64,000 nt of DNA from Tenuifilum sp040752515 (GCA_040752515.1 JBFMGQ010000006.1:1-64000), one strand, 5' to 3'; positions 18,682 through 27,344 are shown, numbered from the stretch's first letter. The notes: generated from the sequence alone by a model not told the origin. Program-made: numbers and translations.

Positions 18682-19875
18682 ATGATTAAGAAAGTTTTTG
18701 GAATTGCTACAATTCTTCTTTTAGGATTTCAGCCTTTGCTTAAGGCTCAGTTCGATAGCACAATATCGCTTTCGGGCGGTTTAAATGCATTACGGATTGC
18801 CGTTCCTTTCCTAACCATTGCTCCCGATTCAAGGAGTGCCGCATTAGGTGATGCTGGGGTGGCCTCGGTGCCCGATGTAAACTCACAGCACTGGAATCCT
18901 GCAAAATTCCCATTTGTTGAAGGGAAAAAGTGGGGTATGGGTTTTTCCTACACGCCTTGGCTTAGGAATCTGGTTAACGATATCAACCTTACCCACCTTA
19001 CCGGTTTCTATCAAGTAGACAGGATGCAGGCCATTAGCGGATCGTTGCTCTACTTCTCAATGGGTGAAATAACCTTTAGGGATAATAATAACAATTATAT
19101 ACAGGCCTTTAATCCCAACGAATTTGCCCTCGACTTTGCATACTCCCGGAAGTTTTCCGACCATATTGCCGGAGCCATGGCTTTCCGTTATATCCGTTCC
19201 GATTTAACCGGCAATTTTACAACCACCGGTACCGGAACAGGCAAAGCAGGAACATCGTTTGCTGCCGATTTAGCAGTTTATTACCAAAACAACATAAACC
19301 TTGCAGGAAAAAACGGCGAAATGGCAATTGGGGCTAATATCTCAAATATTGGGACAAAACTATCGTATAACGAGGATCCTCAAAAAGAGTTTATTCCAAT
19401 TAACCTGCGGGTAGGTGGAAGGGTGTCGTTTAATATTGACCAATACAATGGTTTTTCGTACCTGCTGGATTTAAACAAGTTACTTGTTCCTACCCCGCCC
19501 CTTTACAACAGTCAGAACGAGATTGTAAGCGGAATGGATCCAAACGTATCGGTTGTGCAGGGAATGATTCAGTCGTTTTACGACGCCCCGGGTGGTTTCA
19601 AGGAGGAGATGCAGGAAATATACATTGCAACTGGCATTGAGTACTGGTATGCCCGTCAGTTTGCCATCAGGGCAGGGTATTTCCACGAAAGTCAGAATAA
19701 AGGGAACCGCAAGTATATCACCCTTGGTGCAGGTTTACGTTACAATGTTTTCAATATCGATTTCTCCTACCTAATACCAACCGGAGGGTTCAATAGTCCA
19801 ATGGCCAACACCCTAAGGTTTTCTATCTCATTTGAGTTTGAACCAACCAAATCAAGAACTAACAGGGAAAAGTAA
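18682..19875 (+). CDS. porV: Type IX secretion outer-membrane protein PorV
   Basis: Fourteen-strand FadL-like barrel that receives T9SS cargo from the translocon and delivers it to PorU. 397 residues. The signal peptide ends near LLKAQ. The conserved N-terminal region reads FLTIAPDSRSAALGDAGVAS followed by SQHWNPAKFPF, typical of PorV/LptO. The protein ends in an aromatic beta strand before KSRTNREK. The start is the ATG at 18682, one codon inside a TTG-opened frame. Its TAA overlaps the ispF ATG by one base, so the two are coupled although functionally unrelated. Confidence 0.95.
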   Translation: MIKKVFGIATILLLGFQPLLKAQFDSTISLSGGLNALRIAVPFLTIAPDSRSAALGDAGVASVPDVNSQHWNPAKFPFVEGKKWGMGFSYTPWLRNLVNDINLTHLTGFYQVDRMQAISGSLLYFSMGEITFRDNNNNYIQAFNPNEFALDFAYSRKFSDHIAGAMAFRYIRSDLTGNFTTTGTGTGKAGTSFAADLAVYYQNNINLAGKNGEMAIGANISNIGTKLSYNEDPQKEFIPINLRVGGRVSFNIDQYNGFSYLLDLNKLLVPTPPLYNSQNEIVSGMDPNVSVVQGMIQSFYDAPGGFKEEMQEIYIATGIEYWYARQFAIRAGYFHESQNKGNRKYITLGAGLRYNVFNIDFSYLIPTGGFNSPMANTLRFSISFEFEPTKSRTNREK

Positions 19876-20354
19876 TGGATTTCAGGATTGGTTTTGGCTT
19901 CGATGTTCACCAGTTGCAGGAGGGACTACCCTTTTGGCTGGGAGGTATTCAGCTTGAACATACCAAAGGCTCTTTAGGCCACTCCGATGGCGATGCCCTA
20001 ATCCATGCCATTTGTGATGCCATGCTGGGTGCTGCCAATTTGGGTGATATTGGTCTCCATTTCCCCGATACCGACCCATCGCTAAAAGGGATCGATAGCA
20101 AAATATTACTCCGAAAAACAATGGATATTGTTGCCAGTAAAGGCTATTCCATTGGCAATATCGATTCAACCATTTGTCTCCAACGCCCTAAGGTAAAAGG
20201 CTATATCCCTCAGATGCAAGCGGTGCTAGCTAAAACTTTAGGCATCGATCCTCAGCAAATATCCATAAAAGCAACCACAACCGAAAAACTCGGCTTTGTA
20301 GGACGCGAGGAAGGTGTTTCGGCGTACGCAGTAGTTCTCCTAAAAAAGGATTAA
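19875..20354 (+). CDS. ispF: 2-C-methyl-D-erythritol 2,4-cyclodiphosphate synthase
   Basis: Fifth enzyme of the MEP isoprenoid pathway, forming the cyclic diphosphate and releasing CMP. 159 residues, normal length. The zinc ligands are Asp10 and His12 in FGFDVHQL, plus a histidine in GHSDGDALIHAICDAMLGA. The CMP-binding C-terminal motif is IKATTTEKLGFVGREEG. It begins one base inside the porV stop codon. A trimeric cytosolic enzyme is expected. Confidence 0.96.
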   Translation: MDFRIGFGFDVHQLQEGLPFWLGGIQLEHTKGSLGHSDGDALIHAICDAMLGAANLGDIGLHFPDTDPSLKGIDSKILLRKTMDIVASKGYSIGNIDSTICLQRPKVKGYIPQMQAVLAKTLGIDPQQISIKATTTEKLGFVGREEGVSAYAVVLLKKD

Positions 20355-20362
20355 CTATTAAT

Positions 20363-20752
20363 ATGACAACCGGCAACGAATTACTTCCCAAAACCTTAGT
20401 TCTAGGCGCAAGTCAAAAACCTGAGCGCTACTCATATTTGGCAATACGTAGTCTCCGCAAACACGGCATTGAGGTAGTAGCTATAGGTGCTCGAAAAGGA
20501 ATGGTTGATGATGTGGAAATTCAAACAGAACTTCAAGATATCTCTGATATTCACACCGTAACCCTATACCTTGGCCCTCGTAATCAAAAACTTTACTACA
20601 GCTATATTATCAACCTCAAACCTAAGCGCATAATCTTTAATCCAGGAACGGAAAATCCAGAACTGGAAAAGCTTGCCCGTGAAAACGGAATTGATGTGGT
20701 TGAAGGGTGCACTCTGGTTATGTTAAGTAACGGAACTTACTACGAATGGTAA
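20363..20752 (+). CDS. CoA-binding domain protein
   Basis: Small cytosolic Rossmann-fold protein of the CoA_binding_2 family, 129 residues. It opens with TLVLGASQKPERYSYLAIRSL, the nucleotide/CoA loop, and ends with the conserved NPGTENPELEKLARENGI and VVEGCTLVML. The function of the family is not established. It starts eight bases after ispF and overlaps the downstream thioredoxin-like gene by seven bases, so these genes form a tight run with porV and ispF. Confidence 0.85.
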   Translation: MTTGNELLPKTLVLGASQKPERYSYLAIRSLRKHGIEVVAIGARKGMVDDVEIQTELQDISDIHTVTLYLGPRNQKLYYSYIINLKPKRIIFNPGTENPELEKLARENGIDVVEGCTLVMLSNGTYYEW

Positions 20753-21075
20753 AAGTTATTCAGAACGAAAACGACCTCAGCAAGGCTCTGAGCGAACCTG
20801 CTACCGCTATCTATTTTAACTCACAAGCATGTGGGGTTTGCCATGTTATGCTGCCGCAACTTGAACAAATTGTTGGCAGTGAATTCCCTAAAATGAATAT
20901 TTACGTGGTGAATGCCAACGACTCGCCCGAAATATGTGGGAAATTTTCGGTTTTTACCTTTCCTACCGTACTTATATTCTTTGAGGGTAAGGAATCGTTG
21001 CGTATGGCACGAAACATTAATCTGGCAACGTTTAGGCAAGCGGTTGCTCGCCCCTACTCCATCTTATTCGATTAG
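20746..21075 (+). CDS. Thioredoxin-like protein
   Basis: Thioredoxin-fold protein of 109 residues with redox motif CGVC in YFNSQACGVCHVMLPQL and the cis-proline region FTFPTVLIFFEGKE. There is no signal peptide, so it is cytosolic. Its active-site spacing fits a disulfide reductase, but the second residues differ from canonical WCGPC, so its partner is probably specialised. The start overlaps the preceding CoA-binding gene by seven bases. The stop overlaps the convergent lipoprotein gene by four bases. Confidence 0.85.
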   Translation: MVKVIQNENDLSKALSEPATAIYFNSQACGVCHVMLPQLEQIVGSEFPKMNIYVVNANDSPEICGKFSVFTFPTVLIFFEGKESLRMARNINLATFRQAVARPYSILFD

Positions 21076-21476
21076 GGCCTATCGAATACGGCACTCACAA
21101 ATGGATCGTTTACCTGACCCGAAACGCTATACTCCCAATCCATGGTCTGGGTAGCTTTATGCCATACTCCCCTGCCGGATATAAAATACATATCGCTATT
21201 GGTGCTTAGCACCGAAAAAACTGTGTCCTTAAGCTGAACATAGGTTTCCACGTCTAGCCCAAGGTTGTAAAGGTTGTAAATTACGTAAGTTGAGCTATCG
21301 AGCTGAGTGTACCTATCAATACTTACGTTATATGATCTGAACTTTGTTCCCTGGTAATTTTCGCGACAGCGCCAAACACCGGTAACGCCCTCACCGCTTT
21401 CATACTTATCGCACGATGCTCCCATAAGCAATGCCACGATTGCCATGAGCGCAAATTTTTCAGCTATTCTTTTCAT
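21072..21476 (-). CDS. Hypothetical lipoprotein
   Basis: 134 residues with a lipoprotein signal (lipobox GASC, Cys22) followed by a beta-rich domain with GVWRCRENYQG and IDRYTQLDSSTYVIYNLYN. I do not recognise a family with a known function. The composition suggests a small periplasmic or outer-membrane-attached beta sandwich. It lies 32 bases downstream of the urocanase gene and converges on the thioredoxin-like gene. Confidence 0.7.
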   Translation of the reverse strand: MKRIAEKFALMAIVALLMGASCDKYESGEGVTGVWRCRENYQGTKFRSYNVSIDRYTQLDSSTYVIYNLYNLGLDVETYVQLKDTVFSVLSTNSDMYFISGRGVWHKATQTMDWEYSVSGQVNDPFVSAVFDRP

Positions 21477-21508
21477 CTATTCAATAATTTATAGGGTGAT
21501 GAAGGGTA

Positions 21509-23524
21509 TTATCCCTTCACCACCTTATCTATCAAACTATCATCGGCAATGTTAGGCAGGGTAACCTTTAACAGGGGGGTACGCTCCATCTCACGTTTAA
21601 TGGCAAACATAGCCCCGCTATTTCGGGCCCAGCTTCGGCGGGCAATACCGTTGTTAACATCCCAGTGCAGCATCATTTTCAGGCGACGGTCGGCAGCATC
21701 GGAGCCATCAAGTGTAAGGCCAAAGCCACCGTTAATAACCTCGCCCCAGCCAACACCCCCTCCGTTGTGTATTGATACCCAAGTGGCACCACGGAATGCA
21801 TCGCCAATCACATTATGGATTGCCATGTCGGCTGTAAAGCGAGAGCCATCGTAGATGTTTGATGTTTCGCGGTAAGGCGAATCGGTTCCCGAAACATCGT
21901 GATGGTCTCGACCCAGCACTACGGGTGCTGAAATTCTGCCCTCACGAATGGCCTTATTAAAAGCCTCAGCAATCCTGATACGTCCTTCGGCATCGGCATA
22001 AAGGATTCGAGCCTGCGAACCAACCACCAGGTTATTTTTTCCGGCCTCGCGAATCCAGTGTATATTGTCCTGTAGCTGTCCCATTATCTCGGCAGGGGCA
22101 GTCTTTGCTATCTCCTCAAGCACCTCAAGGGCAATGGCATCGGTAGTAGCCAAATCCTTCGGATCGGACGAGGTGCACACCCAGCGGAACGGGCCAAACC
22201 CGTAGTCGAAGAACATTGGCCCCATGATATCCTGAACATACGAGGGGTAGCGGAAATCGCCATTGGGTTTTAGTATATCGGCACCGGCACGACTACTCTC
22301 AAGCAGGAATGCGTTACCGTAATCGAAAAAGTACATGCCACGGGCAGCCATAGTATTAATAGCCTTCACATGGCGTCGTAAACTCTCATAAACCTTTTCC
22401 TTAAACAGTTCAGGCTGCTCAGCCATCATCCGGTTCGACTCCTCAAAGCTGAGGCCAACGGGATAGTAACCACCGGCAAAGGGGTTATGGAGCGAGGTTT
22501 GGTCGCTACCCAAATCAACATGGATATTCTCCACCACTAAACGTTCCCAAAGATCCACAATATTACCCTGGTATGCCAACGATACGGCCTCCTTGTTGGC
22601 CGATGCCTTTCGGATACGAGGGATAAGCTCATCGAGACTGGTGTAAACCTCATCGACCCACTTTTGGCCATGCCGAACCTCTACGGCCTTGGGGTTAATC
22701 TCTGCAATAACACCAACCATTCCGGCAACCACGGCAGCCTTTGGCTGAGCGCCCGACATTCCACCCAAACCCGACGAAACAAAAATCTTTCCTCGAAGAT
22801 CGGTTTCACCCGGTTTCATATGTTTGCGGCCAGCATTCATAACCGTAATGGTTGTGCCATGCACTATGCCCTGAGGGCCAATATACATAAAAGAGCCTGC
22901 TGTCATTTGTCCGTACTGGGTTACCCCTAAGGCGTTATAGCGCTCCCAGTCATCCTTACTGGAGTAGTTGGGAATCATCATGCCATTGGTAACCACCACG
23001 CGCGGCGCATCGGGATGCGATGGGAAAAGCCCCATGGGATGTCCTGAGTAAAGCACCAGGGTTTGCTCATCGGTCATCTCGGCCAAGTACTTCATGGTTA
23101 GGCGGTACTGCGCCCAGTTCTGAAATACTGCTCCATTTCCACCATAAGTTATTAGCTCATGCGGATGCTGGGCAACCGCATAATCGAGGTTATTGCTTAG
23201 CATTAGCATGATTGATGCGGCCTGAACCGATTTGTGGGGAAAATCGTATATGGAACGGGCGTAAATCTTATAATCGGGACGGAAACGGTACATGTAAATG
23301 CGGCCGTACTCCTCCAGTTCACGGTAAAACTCCTCGGCCAAAACAGCATGATGCTTGGGAGGGAAATACCTTAAGGCATTCTTAACCGCTAACTTTTTCT
23401 CCTCGTAGGTTAGGATTTTTTTACGCTTTGGCGCATGGTTTACGGTAGGATCCCATGGTTTGGGTGCGGGCAACTCATCGGGTATGCCCTGCAGAATATC
23501 CTTACGGAACTCTTCAAGTGTCAT
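21509..23524 (-). CDS. hutU: Urocanate hydratase
   Basis: Converts urocanate to imidazolone propionate in histidine breakdown, using tightly bound NAD as electrophile. At 671 residues it is longer than the common 550-residue form but typical of the Bacteroidota type. Visible blocks are the NAD region YGGNGAVFQNWAQYRLTM, SSGLGGMSGAQPKAAV, the conserved-cysteine region FRWVCTSSDPKDLATTD and GRDHHDVSGTDSPYRET. The start is the ATG at 23524, since the frame's first codon is TTG. The other hut genes are not adjacent, so the pathway is split. Confidence 0.94.
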   Translation of the reverse strand: MTLEEFRKDILQGIPDELPAPKPWDPTVNHAPKRKKILTYEEKKLAVKNALRYFPPKHHAVLAEEFYRELEEYGRIYMYRFRPDYKIYARSIYDFPHKSVQAASIMLMLSNNLDYAVAQHPHELITYGGNGAVFQNWAQYRLTMKYLAEMTDEQTLVLYSGHPMGLFPSHPDAPRVVVTNGMMIPNYSSKDDWERYNALGVTQYGQMTAGSFMYIGPQGIVHGTTITVMNAGRKHMKPGETDLRGKIFVSSGLGGMSGAQPKAAVVAGMVGVIAEINPKAVEVRHGQKWVDEVYTSLDELIPRIRKASANKEAVSLAYQGNIVDLWERLVVENIHVDLGSDQTSLHNPFAGGYYPVGLSFEESNRMMAEQPELFKEKVYESLRRHVKAINTMAARGMYFFDYGNAFLLESSRAGADILKPNGDFRYPSYVQDIMGPMFFDYGFGPFRWVCTSSDPKDLATTDAIALEVLEEIAKTAPAEIMGQLQDNIHWIREAGKNNLVVGSQARILYADAEGRIRIAEAFNKAIREGRISAPVVLGRDHHDVSGTDSPYRETSNIYDGSRFTADMAIHNVIGDAFRGATWVSIHNGGGVGWGEVINGGFGLTLDGSDAADRRLKMMLHWDVNNGIARRSWARNSGAMFAIKREMERTPLLKVTLPNIADDSLIDKVVKG

Positions 23525-23988
23525 AGTTAACAATTTTTACTCTTAACCGCAAAGGTAGTAATTTTAAAACGATTTCGGGCGAGGGAGGTGGATAAGATTG
23601 TTAAGCTGTAATAGGAAGTTAGAGGAAGTTAGAGGAAGTTAGAAGAATGGGTGGAATGAATCGGAATGAGACGGAATTATTCGGAATGAGAAGAAATTAT
23701 AAAATGGGGGCAGCTAAACCATCTAAGGAATGCTCACTTACATAAAATCTCAATAAACCTATTGTTGTTTTGAGGTAATGTAAGTATTTTTAAATGTAAA
23801 TAATAAATGCTGTTCAAATAAACAACAACTTCTTCCCATTGATATAAAGAAATGCTTTTTATGATAATACTTTACTGCAGCAAAACTTTGCCTATTGAAT
23901 AACTTAAAGTTATATATACAACGATACTAAATAAAACCCAAATGATTATCACTTTTTAAAAACGATATAGATAGAAAAAGAAGAAGAT
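23525..23988. other. Gene-free spacer with short tandem repeats
   Basis: I see no gene in these 464 bases. They hold three perfect copies of the 10-mer GGAAGTTAGA at 23614-23643, then degenerate GGAAT-rich repeats to about 23695. The rest is AT-rich and marks the change from core genes to the accessory zone. Confidence 0.7.
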
Positions 23989-24861
23989 ATGAACACAATT
24001 ACAATAACCGACTGCGAAGGCAATGTGCTGTATAGCCTTGAGCAGTGTGAGATGTTCCCCAATTACATTGCGGTACTAAAAGATGCAATTGCACAGGGTA
24101 AAGACCTAACGGGCTTGTGCATTAAAAACCAAAACATCGGTAATGTTGTATTCCAAGGAATCACTCTTAACAATGCGGTGTTCGAGAATTGCAACCTTCA
24201 TAGGACGGAGTTCATTGAATGCCAAGCTAATTCTGTTTGGTTCAATAACTGCAACCTTGACGGGTTTAAGGTCAAAAAGACAGACCTTGCCAATGCTCAT
24301 ATTGATAAATGTAGCATTATCAAGGCACACTTTACAAGGACAACCCTTCATGAATCTTCAATATTTGATAGTAATTTGTACGCTGCCGTTTTCCTTAAAA
24401 CACAACTCAATAATGCTAGGTTTCATGATTGCAACCTAGAAAAAGCAGAGTTTGAAGAGTGTTCACTGGTTGACGCAGGATTTTACAATTTATCTCCAAC
24501 CTACCAATGGATTAACGATGTACTATTCTCAAGATGCAGATTAAATGACTGTAACCTGAGTTCGCTGAAATCCCTCTCGATGCTTTTCATTCGGGAAAGC
24601 AACATTGAAGATGCAGAACTTCAGGAACAAAACTTTACTAGGGTAATCAACACATACACTAAAGTGCTGTATGCTATTGAATCCGATACGGTTTGGTGGG
24701 AAGACTTTAGGGGAAACTTTGAACAGTTTAAAGATATGGTTGAGAACGACACAATGGAAAACGGTAGAAAATATTACCTTGATGATTTTTTGTATGACGA
24801 GCTAAGCAAGGTAGTATGCTACCTTGAGCAGTGGCATAAGGAACAAAACCTCCAATTTTGA
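23989..24861 (+). CDS. Pentapeptide-repeat protein
   Basis: 290 residues. From about residue 45 to 205 the sequence follows the A(D/N)LXX five-residue periodicity in degenerate form (NAVFENCNLHRTEFIEC, NNARFHDCNLEKAEFEEC), which builds a right-handed quadrilateral beta helix. A non-repeat C-terminal tail of about 80 acidic and aromatic residues follows (TVWWEDFRGNFEQF). Cys recurs at the same repeat position (ENCNL, FNNCNL, HDCNL). Some relatives mimic DNA and protect gyrase, but nothing here shows that. It is the first gene of the accessory zone and stands alone. Confidence 0.82.
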   Translation: MNTITITDCEGNVLYSLEQCEMFPNYIAVLKDAIAQGKDLTGLCIKNQNIGNVVFQGITLNNAVFENCNLHRTEFIECQANSVWFNNCNLDGFKVKKTDLANAHIDKCSIIKAHFTRTTLHESSIFDSNLYAAVFLKTQLNNARFHDCNLEKAEFEECSLVDAGFYNLSPTYQWINDVLFSRCRLNDCNLSSLKSLSMLFIRESNIEDAELQEQNFTRVINTYTKVLYAIESDTVWWEDFRGNFEQFKDMVENDTMENGRKYYLDDFLYDELSKVVCYLEQWHKEQNLQF

Positions 24862-24937
24862 TTTGCACTGTATTGCTGATTTTTTTTTTACATATGTTAC
24901 TCGTATTCAAAGGCCTTGGCTGTTGTTTCGGAATAGC

Positions 24938-25870
24938 TTAAAGTGATAATACTTGGATTTGTCGGAGGGTAATAGCGCTGTGTATTCCCATTTCGAAGCT
25001 CAAAAAGGCTACCCGGTAAAGTTTACTGGCAAAGGCGTTAATTAGTTGGTATAAAAGCCTGCTCTTACCGGCTCCCTTATCACCCCGGATAACTATTGAA
25101 TAACGGTTTCTATCGTATTCACCGAGGAATTTGCCCAATTCGCCATTAAGCTTGTAAGTGCGCATGGCGCTCTTTCTGCTAAAATTGATGAGTCCCAAGA
25201 AATTATACTCATCGTTTTTTTTGTTGTTTTTTGGAACAAAACCAAAATTTTTTATTATACTTGTAGCACCCTTAACTAGGTAGGCAACCTCTGCGGTTCG
25301 GCGCAGTTTGCTAATCCAGTTAAGGGCTTTTTCTTTATCTACCCATAAAAGATGTTTTTTATGTATCCAGTATATTAGATGCTTAGCCTTTCTATAATGG
25401 ACCGACCGGATACTGTTGATTTGGGTATTGCTAAAGGTTTTCACATGTAGCGCAACAACAAAGGGTTCGCCCTTTTTTTCTATCTCAAGCATTACAACAA
25501 ATGCTCCTAGTTGTGTTGCACTACTAAAAACTGCAACAGGGTTTTGAATTAGGATTGGAAGATTTCTTAGCTCAAGCAGCTCAAACTTATGTTCCTCCTG
25601 CATTGATTTCCTTAGCAACCTTGATGCCGAGAGTTCTATTTCAAAGTTAGAAACACCTGCATCAATGAGTTTTTCACTGGGTTTAACAAGTTTTAAGAAA
25701 TGATTTTTGGACAGCTCGTTTTGGGAAAGAAGGACTAAATCTTGGTTAAACCTTTTGTTTACCTGGATTAAATCAATATCCACTGTTCTCCTTTCGTTTT
25801 CCGTTTCCCTATGCCCGTCAAGGTTTTCAGGCGCTACACCATTACCCATTAAATCATGGGTAGAACTCAT
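24938..25870 (-). CDS. Truncated phage-type protein: MuF-C/BECR domain plus P-loop
   Basis: 310 residues. Residues 50-200 resemble the MuF C-terminal / BECR-fold nuclease-like domain of large phage and conjugative-element 'polyvalent' proteins: FEIELSASRLLRKS, LPILIQNPVAVFSS, FVVALHVKTFSN, and the closing LLWVDKEKALNWISKLRR. A RecA-like ATPase then begins with IVIRGDKGAGKSRLLYQL and AFLSFEMG but stops 20 or so residues later, before any Walker B. The ATPase is therefore incomplete. A different frame continues for about 25 sensible codons past the junction, which suggests a frameshift or recombination end. It is probably a remnant of a mobile element. The domain call is from pattern memory. 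Confidence 0.6.
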   Translation of the reverse strand: MSSTHDLMGNGVAPENLDGHRETENERRTVDIDLIQVNKRFNQDLVLLSQNELSKNHFLKLVKPSEKLIDAGVSNFEIELSASRLLRKSMQEEHKFELLELRNLPILIQNPVAVFSSATQLGAFVVMLEIEKKGEPFVVALHVKTFSNTQINSIRSVHYRKAKHLIYWIHKKHLLWVDKEKALNWISKLRRTAEVAYLVKGATSIIKNFGFVPKNNKKNDEYNFLGLINFSRKSAMRTYKLNGELGKFLGEYDRNRYSIVIRGDKGAGKSRLLYQLINAFASKLYRVAFLSFEMGIHSAITLRQIQVLSL

Positions 25871-25901
25871 GTTTTTTTTGTATTTTTTTGAGGGTAAAGT
25901 A

Positions 25902-25933
25902 TTGCTTTCGGAATTTTTTTTGATCTATATTTG
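25902..25933 (+). promoter_or_regulatory. Promoter of a candidate small RNA
   Basis: TTG at 25902-25904, 21 bases, then TATATTTG at 25926-25933. Both elements match the phylum consensus. The predicted start near 25940 falls at the foot of the hairpin described next, and no reading frame follows. Confidence 0.6.
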
Positions 25934-25939
25934 CACCGT

Positions 25940-26008
25940 TGAGGCTTTCTATTATCCTCGGCAGCAATTGGAGCTGCCCTGGCACTGATAGAAAGCCTTT
26001 TATTTTTT
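25940..26008 (+). ncRNA. Candidate small structured RNA, about 70 nt
   Basis: An 11-base outer stem AGGCTTTCTAT (25942-25952) pairs perfectly with ATAGAAAGCCT (25988-25998). Inside it GGCAGC (25960-25965) pairs with GCTGCC (25973-25978). The outer stem runs straight into TTTTATTTTTT, so it doubles as a terminator. With the consensus promoter just upstream this has the layout of a free-standing sRNA. I cannot assign it to a known RNA family. It lies between the truncated phage-type gene and the first broken CRISPR repeat. Confidence 0.5.
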
Positions 26009-26030
26009 ACTCATTCCATATGTTGCTATG

Positions 26031-26098
26031 AATTGCTTTGGCTTCGCCGAGCTCGCAAAAAACGCTCGGTTCAGATTGTATCTTTGACATATTGGTCA
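26031..26098 (+). repeat. Broken CRISPR repeat with 32-base hairpin insert (copy 1)
   Basis: AATTGCTTT, then an insert, then TCAGATTGTATCTTTG and ATATTGGTCA. This is the type II-C array repeat (bases 7-42) split after GCTTT by 32 extra bases that contain CCGAGC and GCTCGG as a stem. One T of the repeat reads C. All 68 bases recur exactly at 27470-27537. No intact repeat lies near this copy. Confidence 0.85.
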
Positions 26099-26135
26099 TA
26101 CCCTTTGCTGCACCGCTAAAAGGGCTGCAGACATG

Positions 26136-27272
26136 CTAATATGTTCTTTGCATCCAACGCATTAAAAACACATCATACACGCTATAGCTTGAACCAGTTG
26201 AGCCAAGGCTTTCAAGTATCATCTCTTTCTCCAGTAGGGCATCGAGCATCCTGCGAATGGACGAGGGTGTACCCAGCTGATGCTTCACAAGGAACTCCCT
26301 GCTATATATTTGCGAAACAGATTCCTCCTTGGCCAGGGCAAGTAGAAACTCCCATTGCTTACTGGTGATTAAATTTCTATACTGAAGGTATATGGGCTCA
26401 TTCTCCTTAAGCAACGCTAAACACTCGGCCTTCACGGTATCCAAGTTAATTTTTCTCAACGAATATAGCCTATTGCAAAGACTCTGCGTGTAAAATGTAT
26501 AGCCCTTTGTCCATTCCAGCACGTAATCGATGCTTTCATCATCTATAGTCCTTTTCCCTTGTTCAAATTTTTCACGAATGAAATTTCTGTACGCTACCCT
26601 TTCAATAGCCTCAAGGTTCATGAAACGGGTACTGGAGTAGAATGGTCTATTGGCATTGGCAAAAATATCCATTAGGGTATGCCTTCGACTACCACTAAAA
26701 ATAAAACACACCTTGTTAAATTGTTGAATATATGTGCGGAGTATAGCCTCCACGTTTTTCTCAGGGTAATGAGCAATTTGCTGAAACTCATCAAGGGCTA
26801 CCACAACTGGCAGCGGTTGGTCATTGACAAAAGCGAACAATTGCTGCAGCGTATACTCCTTGTCGCTTTCGGATTGGTAGTTAAACTGCACTTGAGGTGT
26901 GCCAGTGATGGCATCGAACGAGAATATAGGACGTAAACCCTTTAGCAGTTTTAGGAAACGCTTCCCCACAGGGGTTCTCTCGGGAAACTTATTGATTATT
27001 GCAGCGGTAAGCAACTTAATGAAATCAGAGAGGTTACGTGAGGAGTAAATATCCACGTAAACCGTTCCGTAGTCACCCCTTTCGCCAAGCAATTCGAAAA
27101 AACGAAAAATTAACCCCGTTTTTCCCAACCTACGTGGCGATATCAAGGTTGTATTCACATTGCTCTGTACATTCCTGAGCAGGATGTTCAGCTCATTATC
27201 CCGGTCGCAAAAGTACTCCTTTGAGATATAGCTATTTACCAAAAAGGGGTTAATATACTTTACCTTGGCCAT
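26136..27272 (-). CDS. AAA ATPase (archaeal-type ATPase_2 family)
   Basis: 378 residues from the ATG at 27272 (MAKVKYINPFLVNSYI). Walker A is ISPRRLGKTGL (Lys51, Thr52), Walker B is VVVALDEFQQI (Asp161, Glu162), and a sensor-like strand is VCFIFSGSRRH. The last 90 or so residues look like a winged helix (SREFLVKHQLGTPSSIRRML). This matches the PF01637-like ATPases common in Bacteroidota and archaea, which often behave as mobile or selfish genes and have no settled function. It lies between two identical broken CRISPR repeats and has iteron-like palindromes before its start. A role in CRISPR is not supported by its sequence. Confidence 0.82.
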   Translation of the reverse strand: MAKVKYINPFLVNSYISKEYFCDRDNELNILLRNVQSNVNTTLISPRRLGKTGLIFRFFELLGERGDYGTVYVDIYSSRNLSDFIKLLTAAIINKFPERTPVGKRFLKLLKGLRPIFSFDAITGTPQVQFNYQSESDKEYTLQQLFAFVNDQPLPVVVALDEFQQIAHYPEKNVEAILRTYIQQFNKVCFIFSGSRRHTLMDIFANANRPFYSSTRFMNLEAIERVAYRNFIREKFEQGKRTIDDESIDYVLEWTKGYTFYTQSLCNRLYSLRKINLDTVKAECLALLKENEPIYLQYRNLITSKQWEFLLALAKEESVSQIYSREFLVKHQLGTPSSIRRMLDALLEKEMILESLGSTGSSYSVYDVFLMRWMQRTY

Positions 27273-27309
27273 TTTACTATTTTTTGCTAATATAAGCAAA
27301 AAAAATATT

Positions 27310-27344
27310 ATGCAAAATGCATAACGCAATTTGCGTAACGCATT
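27310..27344. promoter_or_regulatory. Tandem palindromes (iteron/operator-like) before the ATPase gene
   Basis: Two palindromes in tandem with a 14-base period: ATGCAAAATGCAT at 27310-27322 and ACGCAATTTGCGT at 27324-27336, then a half site ACGCATT at 27338-27344. They lie 38-72 bases upstream of the ATPase start, which suits an autoregulatory operator or a replication/transposition protein site. Confidence 0.55.

Noticed and set aside
23611..23695. GGAAGTTAGA tandem repeats as a CRISPR or iteron array
   Set aside because: Only three perfect 10-base copies without spacers, followed by decay. It is more like simple-sequence expansion.
26136..27272. ATPase as a new CRISPR effector or adaptation factor
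   Set aside because: Its sequence fits a common archaeal-type ATPase family found without CRISPR, and it is separated from the cas operon by the whole array. Only its location is suggestive.
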